Part shown: positions 34,001 through 45,119 of the stretch, piece by piece
Position numbering within the stretch: the stretch's first letter is position 1
How the letters are laid out: every line of letters begins with the position of its first letter
NCBI RefSeq assembly: GCF_000346465.2
Contig: NC_034010.1
Location: 22,665,201-22,729,200, forward strand
Direction of reading: 5' to 3'
DNA from: Prunus persica
Taxonomy: Eukaryota; Streptophyta; Magnoliopsida; Rosales; Rosaceae
DNA: 64,000 bases
The notes under the pieces: generated by a model
Database searches by the model: none
What the model saw: the letters and a program-made list of their open reading frames with translations, nothing else
What the model was told of the DNA's origin: nothing
Position numbers and translations under genes: made by a program

Positions 34001-34725
34001 GACTAAAAGTCATTTGTGGTCCCTATAATTTATTATTTATACTACTATAGTTTATTACTTATACTACTATAGTTTGAATTTGATTGATTTTGTCCCTCTA
34101 GTTAATTTCAAGCAATTCAGGACAATCCTTAATTTCTGACAAGTAAATAGGGGCATTTAAGTCCAATCCTACAACCCATTCCCAACCACTTCCACAGCCA
34201 CCCTAGCAGCCTCCATGTAGCTTTTTTTATGCTTTCAAGTCTCAACACCCATTGCCTCCAATCTTGAATAAACAATTGTGTGACTTTTTAGTCTTAAACT
34301 CTCGATTTTGTTTTTTTGGAATTTGGGTTCAGGAGGAGAAATTTTGGGTAACACATGGAATTAGGTTTACAATTTGATAAGAGTGAGGTGGATGTGGTGG
34401 AGGGAGGGGAGCATAATGTTGGGTCGGGAGGGGGAGGAGGTGGTTGTGTGGGTAGTTGGGTTGTGGCTAGCTATAGGGTGGGGAACGGGTTGTGTTAAGA
34501 GGATGAGGTTGGGTTGGGAGGGGGGGAGAGGGATGAGATGGGATCAAGTGGTTGGGAAGGGATTGTAAGATTGGATCGAAATGTCTCTCTTAATTTGATA
34601 GAAATTGGGGATTGAGTGTGAATTGCTTGGAATTGAAACTATATGAACAAAATTAATCAAATTAAAAGTACATGAATCTTAACGATAAAAGTGGTAATCT
34701 ACAAGGACAAAAATGACTTTTTGTC
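34001..34725. mobile_element. Long-TIR MITE, probably Mutator-like, 725 bp
   Basis: About 200 bases at each end are diverged inverted copies. The left end reads GACTAAAAGTCATTTGTGG...; the right end, inverted, reads GACAAAAAGTCATTTTTGTC. Further in, both arms share TTCAAGCAATTCA (inverted right: TTCCAAGCAATTCA) and TTCCCAACCACTT. The G-rich centre (34380-34560) has no transposase. Flanking 9-mers ATTTTTCAA and TTTTTTAAA match at 7 of 9 positions, suggestive of a decayed Mutator-type duplication. Confidence 0.65.
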
Positions 34726-35879
34726 TTTTTTAAAAACCTCATACGACAACGTTTTAATTGTAAATAGTTCGACTTCCAAAAAAATCAACATATTATCTAT
34801 TTTCTAAGTTTATGATGCATGAGTTTTATCTATTATATCAATACTATAATAATGATAACCAATTCAACTATATCATAAGTTTTAAAATCCTTATTTGTGG
34901 AGTTACCTATTGGATGGTTCAAGATCCAAATTGTTATATCTAAGATTAGCTCCTACTAACTTGACAATTAAAGACTACTTAGAATAAATTGCATAGATCT
35001 TTCTCTCTTTCATAAATTATATTCACACAAGTCAAAGGTAGGTATCTCATTTTTTGGCCATAAAATCTTACCTCTTGTATCTTTCATCCACTTTCTTATT
35101 TTTCTAAAACTCATTGACTCAATTTGGAAAACACTGCCTTTTAAAGTTTGTTTTATCTTTTGTAGCATAACTCATTGTAAGACATTAAAACATGTTATCT
35201 CCTAGGAATCAAATCATCAAAGAGATAAGATCAATTAGTTCGGATAAGATCATAATTGCACTTAGGGTTTCCAATTCCTCAAGTCATCTTGGGTTTTTAT
35301 CCTCTGAGTTCACCTATAAATAGGAAGGGGCAACGAATACAAGTAGACCGTTTTGTAAACCCTAAACAAACATGGATCTTATGCCCACTAGGGTTTCGTC
35401 TCTTTTTCCCCAGCTACTAGTGCAAGTGTCGCTTCCCTTTAAGCTTTTCTGTGTTTGCCACTTGCTTTTAAATTCCTCACACTTGCCATGTGAAATCAAA
35501 AGGAGACAAGAGAGCTGACACAGTTTGGTATTTCAAGAAGCAAACCCAAATTCTGCCCACTATTTTTCATTTCTTAAATAGTTTTTTTCTGGTCCATGTT
35601 TTTGTCATTTTCTACATTTATAAACATATGCTTTTTCTTGCTCACTTCTAACGTATTCTGTCATTTTTGCAAGCCACATCTTTTAGGACCCCACCTCCAC
35701 TTGCAACTTTCTGCTAGTGTGTCTTATTCTTTGGTAATATTATTTTCCATCAATATAGTTTTGTAGGTGTTTTTCTTTTTTCTTTTTTCCCCATTTCCCC
35801 CCTCACCAGACCTCTTTTTTTTTTTTTGGTTGTGTGGTAATATATGAAGCATTGCTCGTGTATAAAACATGTTTGTTGG
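34726..35879. other. Intergenic, no gene recognised
   Basis: AT-rich. Around 35180-35450 a stretch with a TATA-like CCTATAAATAGGAAGG (about 35309) and CCCTAAAC words resembles LTR-type sequence, but I could find neither boundaries nor a duplication. Confidence 0.5.
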
Positions 35880-36000
35880 TAGATGTAACTTAGTTTAGTT
35901 GGTTATAACGGATATACTATTTACTCAATATCGGAGTTCGAATTCCCCTCCTTACATGGTTTATATCTATTTATAACATTGTAATAAAATTGAACTCTTT
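35880..36000 (+). mobile_element. tRNA-derived SINE candidate
   Basis: An A-box-like TAGTTTAGTTGG (35891-35902) is followed 31 bases later by a B-box-like GAGTTCGAATTCC (35934-35946), the internal RNA polymerase III promoter layout. It is followed by a short 3-prime tail ending TTGTAATAAAATTGAACTC. Another B-box-like AAGTTCGAACCTCC at about 36425 may mark a second, more decayed copy. Confidence 0.55.
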
Positions 36001-37919
36001 TTCATTTCCAAATGTTTTGGGGTGTTGAACCTGCTGCATGTTTATGGGTTGGGTTTGATTGATATACAAGAAAAAGAAACAGGGTTTGGTAAGCCATCAC
36101 GTGTTGTGTGCATGTATCTCTAGAAGAACACATGACTCTCCACAGTTGCACATAATACAATGAATCAGTTATGAGTTTCTCCAATTTCTTGAACACGAAG
36201 GCAATGGCGCATCTCTCTTGGAAGCATTTGACTTTATAATAATTTGGCTCTAATAGTATGAGGGGTGCTAAAAATACTGCTTTCTTTCTGAGGTCTTTGT
36301 TACAGCACGTGGACTCGGTCACTCAAATATTAAAAAGTGATTATACAAATGAAAATAAAAAGCTATCAAGAATATAATGGCGATTTTAGCTATATTTAAG
36401 GAAGGTGTGTAGATCAGCAGTCTCAAGTTCGAACCTCCATGTAATTTAGTGCGTGTGAGAAATCTTCTTCCCTTTGTAGTTTAGACTATCGTTGATATTA
36501 ATAAAAAAATTCAATTTCAATATACATGTAATCTATTTATATATATATTCACATGTTAAGTCTAGCAGCAATGTTGGCATACATGCATAGTTCTAGCATA
36601 TTTATGTAATTGCCCTTTCGAAATTTCATGATCAATAGACTGTAGAATAGAAAGAAAAGTCCATTTTTTAAGTCTTTGAAAAAAAAAAAAAAAAAGACGA
36701 TAAAGTCATGATTAACAAGATAGTTACCTACCCATCAACTTCCAAGTCTACAATTCTATTCGTGTTATCAATTCATCCTCAACAATCAGCCTAACGTTTT
36801 CTTCCATTCAATAAAATGGAAGCAATTAAATAAGTGATGACATTCATAAGACTTTATTTTTAGATCCGTAAGTGAGCGAAATCGTTACTTTTTAATTCAT
36901 AATTTACTACGACTCTCTTTCTTTTTAATAATTTAACACTTTTTTTCCATTTTCAGTGTCAATTGCAAAGCTCTCATCATTGCCCCCCAAAAAGAGAGAG
37001 GCTTTCTTTAGTCTCAAGGTAAGAAATTGAAGGCAGTTGGTGAAGGAGATTCTGTTGTAACTTGTAAGGCTTGTCCAATCATATATTTCAATTCATGCAT
37101 ATAAATTTCCTCCAATAATGGGCATGCAATGCAACCACGACATGGAAAAAAACAAATATAGGTTGTATGGGGCAATACATATATGGCGCAACACGATTGG
37201 GGCAATCAAAAAATTTCAAGGGACAAATTATTTTGCTTTGAGTTTTCTTCTTGCCATTGTCTAAACAATTGATCTGTAGTGAATTTATTGGATCATTCGT
37301 AAAGTGGCTAAACCCTTGCATTGCATGCATAAATCAGGTGACATCACTCTTATGGGTATATATATATATAAAGTTTCATTTGAAGAACTCATTGTCGGCT
37401 TACTGTATATTGTATTTCAATTATCCGAAACGTACGAGTTATGAATTATCTTTATGGCTGAAAAGACAATTACATTTTGTTTAGTTCGTTATATCCAAGT
37501 TGCGTTTGGATAAACCTATTGATAATATCGAACTTACTTTTGGGTGGTTACTAGACAAAAGAGGTAGAGAGCCAATAGGGGTACGAAGAAAAATGAACAA
37601 GGACGTAATATTGTAGAAAAAAGAAAGCAAAAGATAAGATTTATGAAGCTAATCTTCTTCTTCTTTTGTGTGTGTTAGGAAATTGATGAAGCTAATCTTA
37701 ATTAATTAATAAATAAATACAGCAAAATTTCTCGAGTCAGGACCACTACTTCAAGTGAACCTAACTCCAATAGAGTTTTCATTATGAATACAAAACTCCA
37801 AACTAGTATACATCAAGGGGGGCATGCATGTGAGGCCTAACGTGTCATCTTAGGTTTGGGTCTCATGCAAAGTTTCAGTCAATTATTATATGCAAACCCT
37901 ACCACACACACCACAAGTA
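36001..37919. other. Intergenic, no gene recognised
   Basis: Low-complexity AT-rich DNA with a poly-A run near 36678-36695 and a TA run at 37360-37370. No coding family was recognised. Confidence 0.55.
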
Positions 37920-39313
37920 GAAAAACCCTAATTTCTGGATTGCTTTATTTATTTTTCCTTAAAAAAACTGGTTTTCACTTTCAGGTACAACTTCAAGCTT
38001 TGCTTTCAGAGGAGTTACTTTGATTGGATATTTCGGAGAGGGTAGGTTCTTGTTACTTTTGGGTGTTGTTGGCTAGTTGCTGCTGTGGGGTGTGGATAAG
38101 GTTCTGAGCTTCAATGCATGCCATCAAAAGTAAGAGAATATGCATCTAGAATCTACATCAAACCAAAAGCATCTGGCAATCTACTCTTTGTTTTTATCGA
38201 CGTTTCCATCCGCTTCATCTTTTTCTTTTTCTTTCTTTGACCTCTTTTCAGAGATTTAAGTTTCGGATATTATGTTTTAGGCTACGATTTGCATAATAGA
38301 CTAATCCTTGGCCGGGTGTGGGCATGGACCCCGAGGGCGACGGTTTAGGGCCCTATACCAAAGGGGCCTATGTTATATATAATTATTGAAGTTCATGTTG
38401 AAAGTGATTTTGGGAGAGTTCAAAATTAATGGCCCGAATCAAAATCACTTCAAATCTTGAACAAATATGCAATTAATCAGTTTGATGGTTTGTTTTTTTT
38501 TTTTTGGTTGAACTATATGACAGTTTGCATTTGTTATTTTATTTCAATTCACCAACTATATTTATCCTCAAAGTAAAATACATGTGTAGAATCTTTTTTT
38601 CTTTTTGGTTAAACTATGATTACATACAAAGGTAAATTATGGGCCTCATTTTAATTTTTGGTCATGGGCCACTCAAAAGTCAAGGTCGGCATTGTAGTAC
38701 GGTCACGTGGTATATCTTATATACGTGTTCTTGACAGTCCCAATATAATGTTTGTCACAAACATGAGACGATTACAACGAGATTAGATAAAATTGAAAGA
38801 GATATCAAATTTGAATCATATCGCTCCAATTTATATTAAAAAGTAGACATTGATAAAGTGATCGAGTGACTTGATGAGGAAGAACGAGGCGAGAAAGTTT
38901 TCTCATTACCCGAAAGTAGATAATGAACTTTCCCAAATCTTTTCGACCAAAAAAAAAAAAGAAAAGAACTTTCCCAAATCTAGCCCAACTCTACAGATCT
39001 TCTGTGTCTGGTAATCAAAGCCCAAATATGGCCCAAGAAAAGTAAAAATATATGGTCATAAGGTAAAGCAGCAGTGTGCCACTTACACACCCAATCTTTT
39101 TGAAAGGCCCAATCCTACAAAAACTATTCTTCACCAAAAATAGAATTTATAAAGGAGAGAGAGTTTCTAGGCTTAAGCGAGACATGGAAAGCAAAGTGGC
39201 GGGCCCCTTCCAGATAAAAGAAAAGGAGTCGAATAATTCAGTGGCATCTCGTAATTGAAAGGAAAAGTAAAGCGTGGAGATGAAGCTAAAAAGCCAGCAT
39301 AAATGATGAATGG

Positions 39314-40968
39314 ATGAAAATGAAATTACATGTTGAAATTTCTTCTGTGTTTTTGTTTGTCTTCGAACACCGCAACATGAAGTGCATATCTTGCGAGGGC
39401 AAATACGACGGAGATGCCGGCGCCTGCAGGCAGTGCTACGAGGACCTCAAGGCTAAGGTCGCTTTTCTCGCGATGTCCAATCGGTATCCCTTAACCTTCT
39501 GCACCGACGTCGTTCTGTTAGCCTCGGACAACGGCCATCCCGAGGGCCCTGCAGGAGGTATGGCCCATGAGGCCGTTTTGGTCAGTGCCCATTTCGCCAA
39601 CTTGCTACTTTACTTCCGCAGTGATTTTTGTTCAAACATTTTCGCCAACTTGCTACTATACATTCTCATTTTGCGATTCAAAGTATCTATCGTTTAGGCA
39701 TTTCTTGAAGTATCATCAATACAAAAATTCATTTGAATTTGAAACCATTTAACCACCCAAATTAATGGTTATAAAAATATTTTGTGCTTTGGACGAGTTA
39801 TTTATAGATATACATTAAATTGTGATATGTGTCAAATTTTGATTTGTAATAAACGGTTAGTGAATTATGTGATTTATCTATATATATAAAGCAAAAGGCA
39901 GAAAATGGTGAAACATTCAAAATACCAGAAAATGCCCTTTGTTAATTCAAACATTAAGAATTGAAATTATTAATTAAATGAGGATAATATGGTAAATTCA
40001 CATTTTTTAATATTAAAAAAATTAAAATTAAAATTAAAAACAAAATAAGATAATAGGTCCTACTTTTATAGAACATAACTACCCTGTTATCTTTTATTAA
40101 TTCTAAAAATAAAATAAAAAAGAAAAAGAAAACCAATTGGCACATGCGTGAGCATGTGTCAAGGGGCTAGTTATCTTTTAAATAAGAAGTATATATGGTA
40201 CCATTTAGCCAAAAGATATATTGATTAAACCAAAAGACATTTGATTAACCAAAACTCTTTGCCGTAGAAATTGAATCTTCAACACATTAGGCAAACTTTT
40301 GTTTGATTATATGGACGGAGTTGTGATGCTATATGGCCTATCAGCATCATAATTGCTTTAATGTTTGCTCCTAATTATTGTTGATCATATGCAGACAGCT
40401 TTTCTCACATGTTCCTGGGAAAATATTATTATTCTACCTGGTTTTTGTCCAATGTACACTTTTGAATTCCTTTTGAACCATATCTATTTTCGCTGCACTC
40501 GATTAGGCAAGTCGTTCTCCGGTGTTCAAAGCCCTCCTTCATAACGAGACAAAAGAAATCCATATCAACGAATTGTGGCCCCAAGAACTTGGTGCCTTTA
40601 TCAACTACCTCTACACGGCCGAGATATGCCTTGACCAGGATTTGGCCCGTAAACTCCTTGTAGTGGCTGAAAAGTACCAGGTGCATCATCTCAAAGACTT
40701 GTGCCAGAAGTTCTTGGTGTCCAACCTCAACCGGGACAATTCACTTGCGACCTACACCTTCGGCCACCATCATAATGACAAGCAGATCATCGACGCAGCC
40801 TTGATGTTGATCACAAACAACATCGAAAAGCTTGCTTCAAGCGATGAGTATGCGGAGCTAAAGAGAAGTCATCCGCAACTTGTAATCGAAATATATGAAC
40901 ATATTGTTGCATCCTCTACTGCTCCTTCGGTGAGAAGTTCTCTTCCCTCATTTCAATTCAACAACTAA
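39314..40968 (+). CDS. BTB/POZ protein (At4g08455 type), tandem copy A, 242 aa
   Basis: Exons 39314-39580 and 40507-40968, phase-0 GT-AG intron of 926 bp that contains a Helitron. Resembles Arabidopsis At4g08455: a short N-terminal CxxC...CxxC segment (CISCEGKYDGD, CRQCYED), DVVLLASD, then the BTB core ASRSPVFKALL, FINYLYTAEICLD and VAEKYQVHHLKDLCQKFLVS, and a C-terminal helical part ending in QLVIEIYEH. BTB proteins dimerise and commonly act as CUL3 E3-ligase adaptors. After EIYEHIVAS the reading frame runs into duplicated flank DNA and gains a novel tail ending FQFNN. Start choice: 39314 is the first in-frame ATG; MKCISCEG at 39377 is an alternative. Open, so possibly functional. Confidence 0.85.
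39877..40170 (+). mobile_element. Non-autonomous Helitron in the BTB copy A intron, 294 bp
   Basis: The 5-prime end is TCTATATATATAAAGC and the 3-prime end is AAGGGGCTAG, i.e. TC...CTAG. It is inserted between A (39876) and T (40171) with no duplication. A 7-bp hairpin CACATGC-GTGA-GCATGTG (40141-40158) lies 12 bases from the 3-prime end, as in Helitrons. A second copy lies at 41670. It carries no Rep/Helicase gene. Confidence 0.88.
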
Positions 40969-41669
40969 GAAAATACATGTGTAAAATCTTTTTTGTTTCT
41001 TGTTAAACTATGATTACATACAAAGTCAAATTAAAGGCCTCATTTTAATTTTTGGTCATCGGCCGCTCAAAAATCAGGGTCAGCATTGTAGTATGGTCAC
41101 GTGGTACATCTTATATACGTGTTCTTGACAATCCTAATCTAATATTTGTCGTAAACATGAGATGATTACAACGAGATTAGATAATATTGAAAAACCCTAA
41201 TTTCTGGATTGCTTTTTTTTTTTTCCCCTTAGAAAAACTGGTTTTCACTTTCAGGTACAAGCTTTGCTTTTAGAGGAGTTACTTTGATTGGATATTTCGA
41301 AGAGGGTAGGTTCTTGTTACTTTTGGGTGTTGTTGGCTAGTTGCTGCTGCCTGGGGGTTGTGGATAAGGTTCTGAGCTTCAATGCATGCCATCAAAAGTA
41401 AAAGAATATGCATCTAGAATCTACATCAAACCAAAAGCATCTGGCAAACTACTCTTTGTTTTTATGGACGTTTCCATCCGCTTCATCCTTAGTATTTTTT
41501 TTTTCTTTTTCTTTCTTCGACCTCTTTTGAGAGATTTAAGCGTCGGATATTATGTTTTAGGCCACGGTTTGCATAATAGACTAATCCTTGGCCGGGTCTG
41601 GGCATGGACCCGAGGGCGACGGCTCCCTAGACCAAAGGGGCCCAACGAAATTTATATTCGCATATGTTA

Positions 41670-41957
41670 TCTATATATATAAAGCAAAAGGCAGAGAATG
41701 GTGAAACATTCAAAATACCAGAAAATGCCCTTTGTTAATTCAAACATTAAGAATTGAAATTATTAATTAAATGAGGATAATATAGTAAATTCACATTTTT
41801 TAATATTAAAAAAATTAAAATTAAAAACAAAATAAGATAATAGGTCCTACTTTGATGGAACATAATTACCATGTTATCTTTTATTAATTCTAAAAATAAA
41901 ATAAAAAAGAAAAAGAAAACCAATTGGCACATGCGTGAGCATGTGTCAAGGGGTTAG
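41670..41957 (+). mobile_element. Non-autonomous Helitron upstream of BTB copy B, 288 bp
   Basis: Nearly identical to the copy at 39877-40170: starts TCTATATATATAAAGC, same hairpin, ends AAGGGGTTAG (TTAG variant of the CTRR end). It is inserted between A (41669) and T (41958). The corresponding position of duplication copy A (38375/38376, ATGTTA joined to TATATAATTATTG) is uninterrupted, proving the boundaries. Confidence 0.9.
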
Positions 41958-42908
41958 TATATAATTATTGCAGTTCATATTGAAAGTGATTTTGGGAGAG
42001 TTCAAAATTAATGGCCCAAATCAAAATCACTTCAAATCTTGAACAAATATGTAATTAACCAGTTTGATGGGTTTTTTTTTTTTTTTTGGGGGTTGAACTA
42101 TATGATAATTTGCTTTTGTTATTTTATTTCAATTCAACAACTATATTTATCCCAAAAAGAAAATACATGTGTAGAATCTTTTTTTTTTTCTTTTCCTTTC
42201 TTGTTAAACTATGATTACGTACAAAGGCAAATTAAGGGCCTCATTTTAAGTTTTGGTCATGGGCCACTCAAAAGTCAGGATAGGCATTGTAGTACGGCCA
42301 CGTGATATATCTTATATACGTGTTCTTGACAGTCCCAATCTAATTAATGTTTATTGTAAACATGAGACTACAACGAGATTAGATAAGATTGAAAGATATA
42401 TCAAGTTTAAATCACATCGCTCTAATTTATATTAAAAAGTAGACATTAATAAAGTGATCGAGTGACTTGATGAGGAAGCACGATGCGAGAAAGTTTTCTC
42501 ATTACCCGAAAGTAGATAATGAACTTTCCCAAATCTAGCCCAACTTTACAGATCTTTTGTGTCTGGTAAACAAAGCCCAAATATGACCCAAGAAAAGTAA
42601 AAATATATGGTCATAAGGTAAAGCAGCAGTCTGCTACTCACACACCCAATCTTTTTGTATGAGATACCAAGCCCAATTATATGAAGGGCCCAATCCTACA
42701 AGATCTATTCTTCACCAAAAATAGAATATATGAAGGAGGGGTAAGTTTCCTTGGGTACTTTCTAGGCTTAAGCGAGACATGGAAAGCAAAGTGGCGGCCC
42801 CCTTCCAGATAAAGGAAAAGGAGTCGAATAATTCAGTGGCAGCTCGTAATTGAAAGGAAAAGTAAAGCGTGGAGATGAAGCTAATAAGGCAGCATAAATT
42901 ATGAATGG

Positions 42909-43890
42909 ATGAAAATGAAATTACATGTTGTTGAAATTTCTTCTGTGTTTTTGTTTGTCTTCGAACACCGCAACATGAAGTGCACATCTTGCGAGGGCAA
43001 ATACGACGGAGATGCCGGCGCCTGCAGGCAGTGCTACGAGGACATCAAGGCTAAGGTCGCTTTTCTCACGATTTCCTATGAGTATCCCTTAACCTCCTTC
43101 CCTGACGTCGTTCTGTATGGCTCGGACGACGGCCATCCCGACGGCCCTGTAAAAGTTATGGCCCATACGGTCGTTTTGGTCAGTGCCCATTTCGCCAACT
43201 TGCTACTTTACTTGAGCAGTGATTTTTGTTCAAGCATTTTGGTGGCTTTACTTTATTTTACTATTCCTGGAAAATAGGTTGACATGTCCAAACTTTACCT
43301 TTTGTGTGATGAGCCTCATAATTGCTTTAATGTTTGCTCCTAATTCTTGTTGATCATATGCAGAAAGCTTTTCACTTGTTCCTGGGAAAATATTATTATT
43401 CTACCTGGTTTTTGTCCAATGTACACTTTAGAATTCCTTTTGAACCATATCTATTTTCGCTGTAATCGATTAGGCAAGCCGTTCTCCGGTGTTCAGAGCC
43501 ATCCTTGAGAATGAGACAAAAGAAATCCATATCTACGAATTGTGGCCACCCCAAGAATTTTTTGCTTTTGTCAACTACCTCTACACGGCCGAGATATGCC
43601 TTGACCAGCAATCGGCCCGTACACTCCTTGTACTGGCTGAAAAGTACCAGGTGCATCATCTCAGAGACTTGTGCCAGAAGTTCTTGGTGTCCAACCTCAA
43701 CTGTTACAATTCACTTGCGACCTACACCCTCGGCCACCATCATAACGACAAGCAGATCATCGACGCAGCCTTGACGTTCATCACAAACAACATCGAAAAG
43801 CTTGCTTCAAGCGATGAGTACGCGGAGCTAAAGAAAAGTCATCCGCAACTTGTAATCGAAATCTATGAACGTCATTTTGCATCCTTATGA
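42909..43890 (+). CDS. BTB/POZ protein (At4g08455 type), tandem copy B, 228 aa
   Basis: Exons 42909-43178 and 43474-43890, phase-0 GT-AG intron of 295 bp. Same architecture as copy A: CTSCEGKYDGD and CRQCYEDIK Cys pairs, FPDVVLYGSDD, BTB core ASRSPVFRAIL, FVNYLYTAEICLD, LAEKYQVHHLRDLCQKFLVS and C-terminal QLVIEIYERHFASL. The natural short end here is the better model for the ancestral C-terminus. Substitutions against copy A cluster around the region before the BTB core. Probably a CUL3-type adaptor by family; substrate unknown. Confidence 0.87.
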
Positions 43891-45119
43891 AATTTGTTGT
43901 TCCAATTTAAATATATATATATATTTGGAGCTGATATTTTACTGCATCTCGACCACATATGATGTGGTGGAATTATTATAGACATTTTATAAGAGAATTT
44001 GTTTGTGGGAATTTTTTATATATTTTTTGTATTTTCAGAGGGTTATATTATTATTATATTAATAATTGGTACAAATTAATACAACATAGAAGAGAGAGAA
44101 AGCATATATAAACGAGTTCCGTTAAGCGAGACGTGGCCGCACACCGCTTGAGCGGGTGAACGAAATGTGTAAGCTCCTGGGGTTGGGTGGTTCATGCAAC
44201 CGCACATCTGTCCCCATGAGACACTCTGCTTCAACCGTCTTGAGTTGGGACAAAAGGTGTTTATGAGGAGGAGGAGGAGTGGCGCAAAAGAATGTATAGC
44301 ATTAATTGACAAAAACAACCCTGATTACCATACATATTTACACATATAAATGTTTTTCCTTTTCTTTTTTAGTTTGACACATTTTATTTTGTTTTAGAAA
44401 TATACCAAAATAAGAAGAAATATGATATGCGAATGTGATGTTCTAAGGACTATTGGTAAAATAGCATAAGATGTACAATGGAGATTCATAATGATCAATT
44501 CACAACTCAAACGTGATTAGACTATCAATAACATAAGCATGATTTTAATTAAGAGATTTGTATCATATTTATTGATCTCATCCTCTAGTATTAATAATAA
44601 ATTTTAATAGGCATTCTTTAAAAAAGTGATCATGTTGACGAACACACCTGCCCTGCAAGAGGTTGATTAAATATTTGTATATTTTAGATTGATTTATTCT
44701 TCACAAAAATTTATTTGTTTAGACGAATTCTATGATGTATAATGTAATAGATATATATGATACAAAATAAGATTCTCGGTAATAGATATGGAACTAGCAT
44801 TAGTCATACTCCTTCTCATATTAAGATTTGATATATCTTTGTATCAACATGTAATTCTCAATCAATTTTATGAAATAAAAATTTCAATCACCAATATGTA
44901 AGGCTCGTGAACTATATATAATAGTCACCAACCCCATTTATAAAAATTAAAATATATATTATAAAAAAATTCATAGGGGTATTTTCGACCATAATAAATT
45001 GGTTCGAAGGTGGCAGCTCCTCAAGTAACGTGAACAGATTCTTCATGGCTGTTTCTAAAACCCCTTAACATATTAAAACCGGAACCTCTAATTATAGTAA
45101 AAGCCAGATCTTACTCTCA
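43891..45119. other. Intergenic, no gene recognised
   Basis: AT-rich DNA downstream of BTB copy B. A GC-richer patch at 44110-44290 gives an open minus-strand stretch (WGQMCGCMNHPTPGAYTF) that I cannot match to a family; it may be a relic. Confidence 0.5.

Larger units (their letters stand above)
37922..43890. repeat. Tandem segmental duplication carrying the two BTB genes
   Basis: Copy A begins near 37922 (AAAACCCTAATTTCTGGATT) and runs through the first BTB gene to about 40945; copy B begins near 41192 with the same words and runs through the second gene to 43890. The flank module CATGTGTAGAATCTTTTTTT...GATTAGATAA appears three times: about 38580-38800, 40973-41190 (joined directly to the 3-prime end of copy A) and 42163-42395. 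Differences are mostly substitutions, two Helitron insertions and small indels. The promoters of both genes are included in the duplication. Confidence 0.93.

Noticed and set aside
35180..35470. Possible second LTR fragment with a TATA box
   Set aside because: No TG...CA ends, partner repeat or target duplication could be found.
44076..44318. Minus-strand frame with several Cys in a GC-richer patch
   Set aside because: Cys spacing fits no secreted peptide family I know; probably a relic or chance frame.
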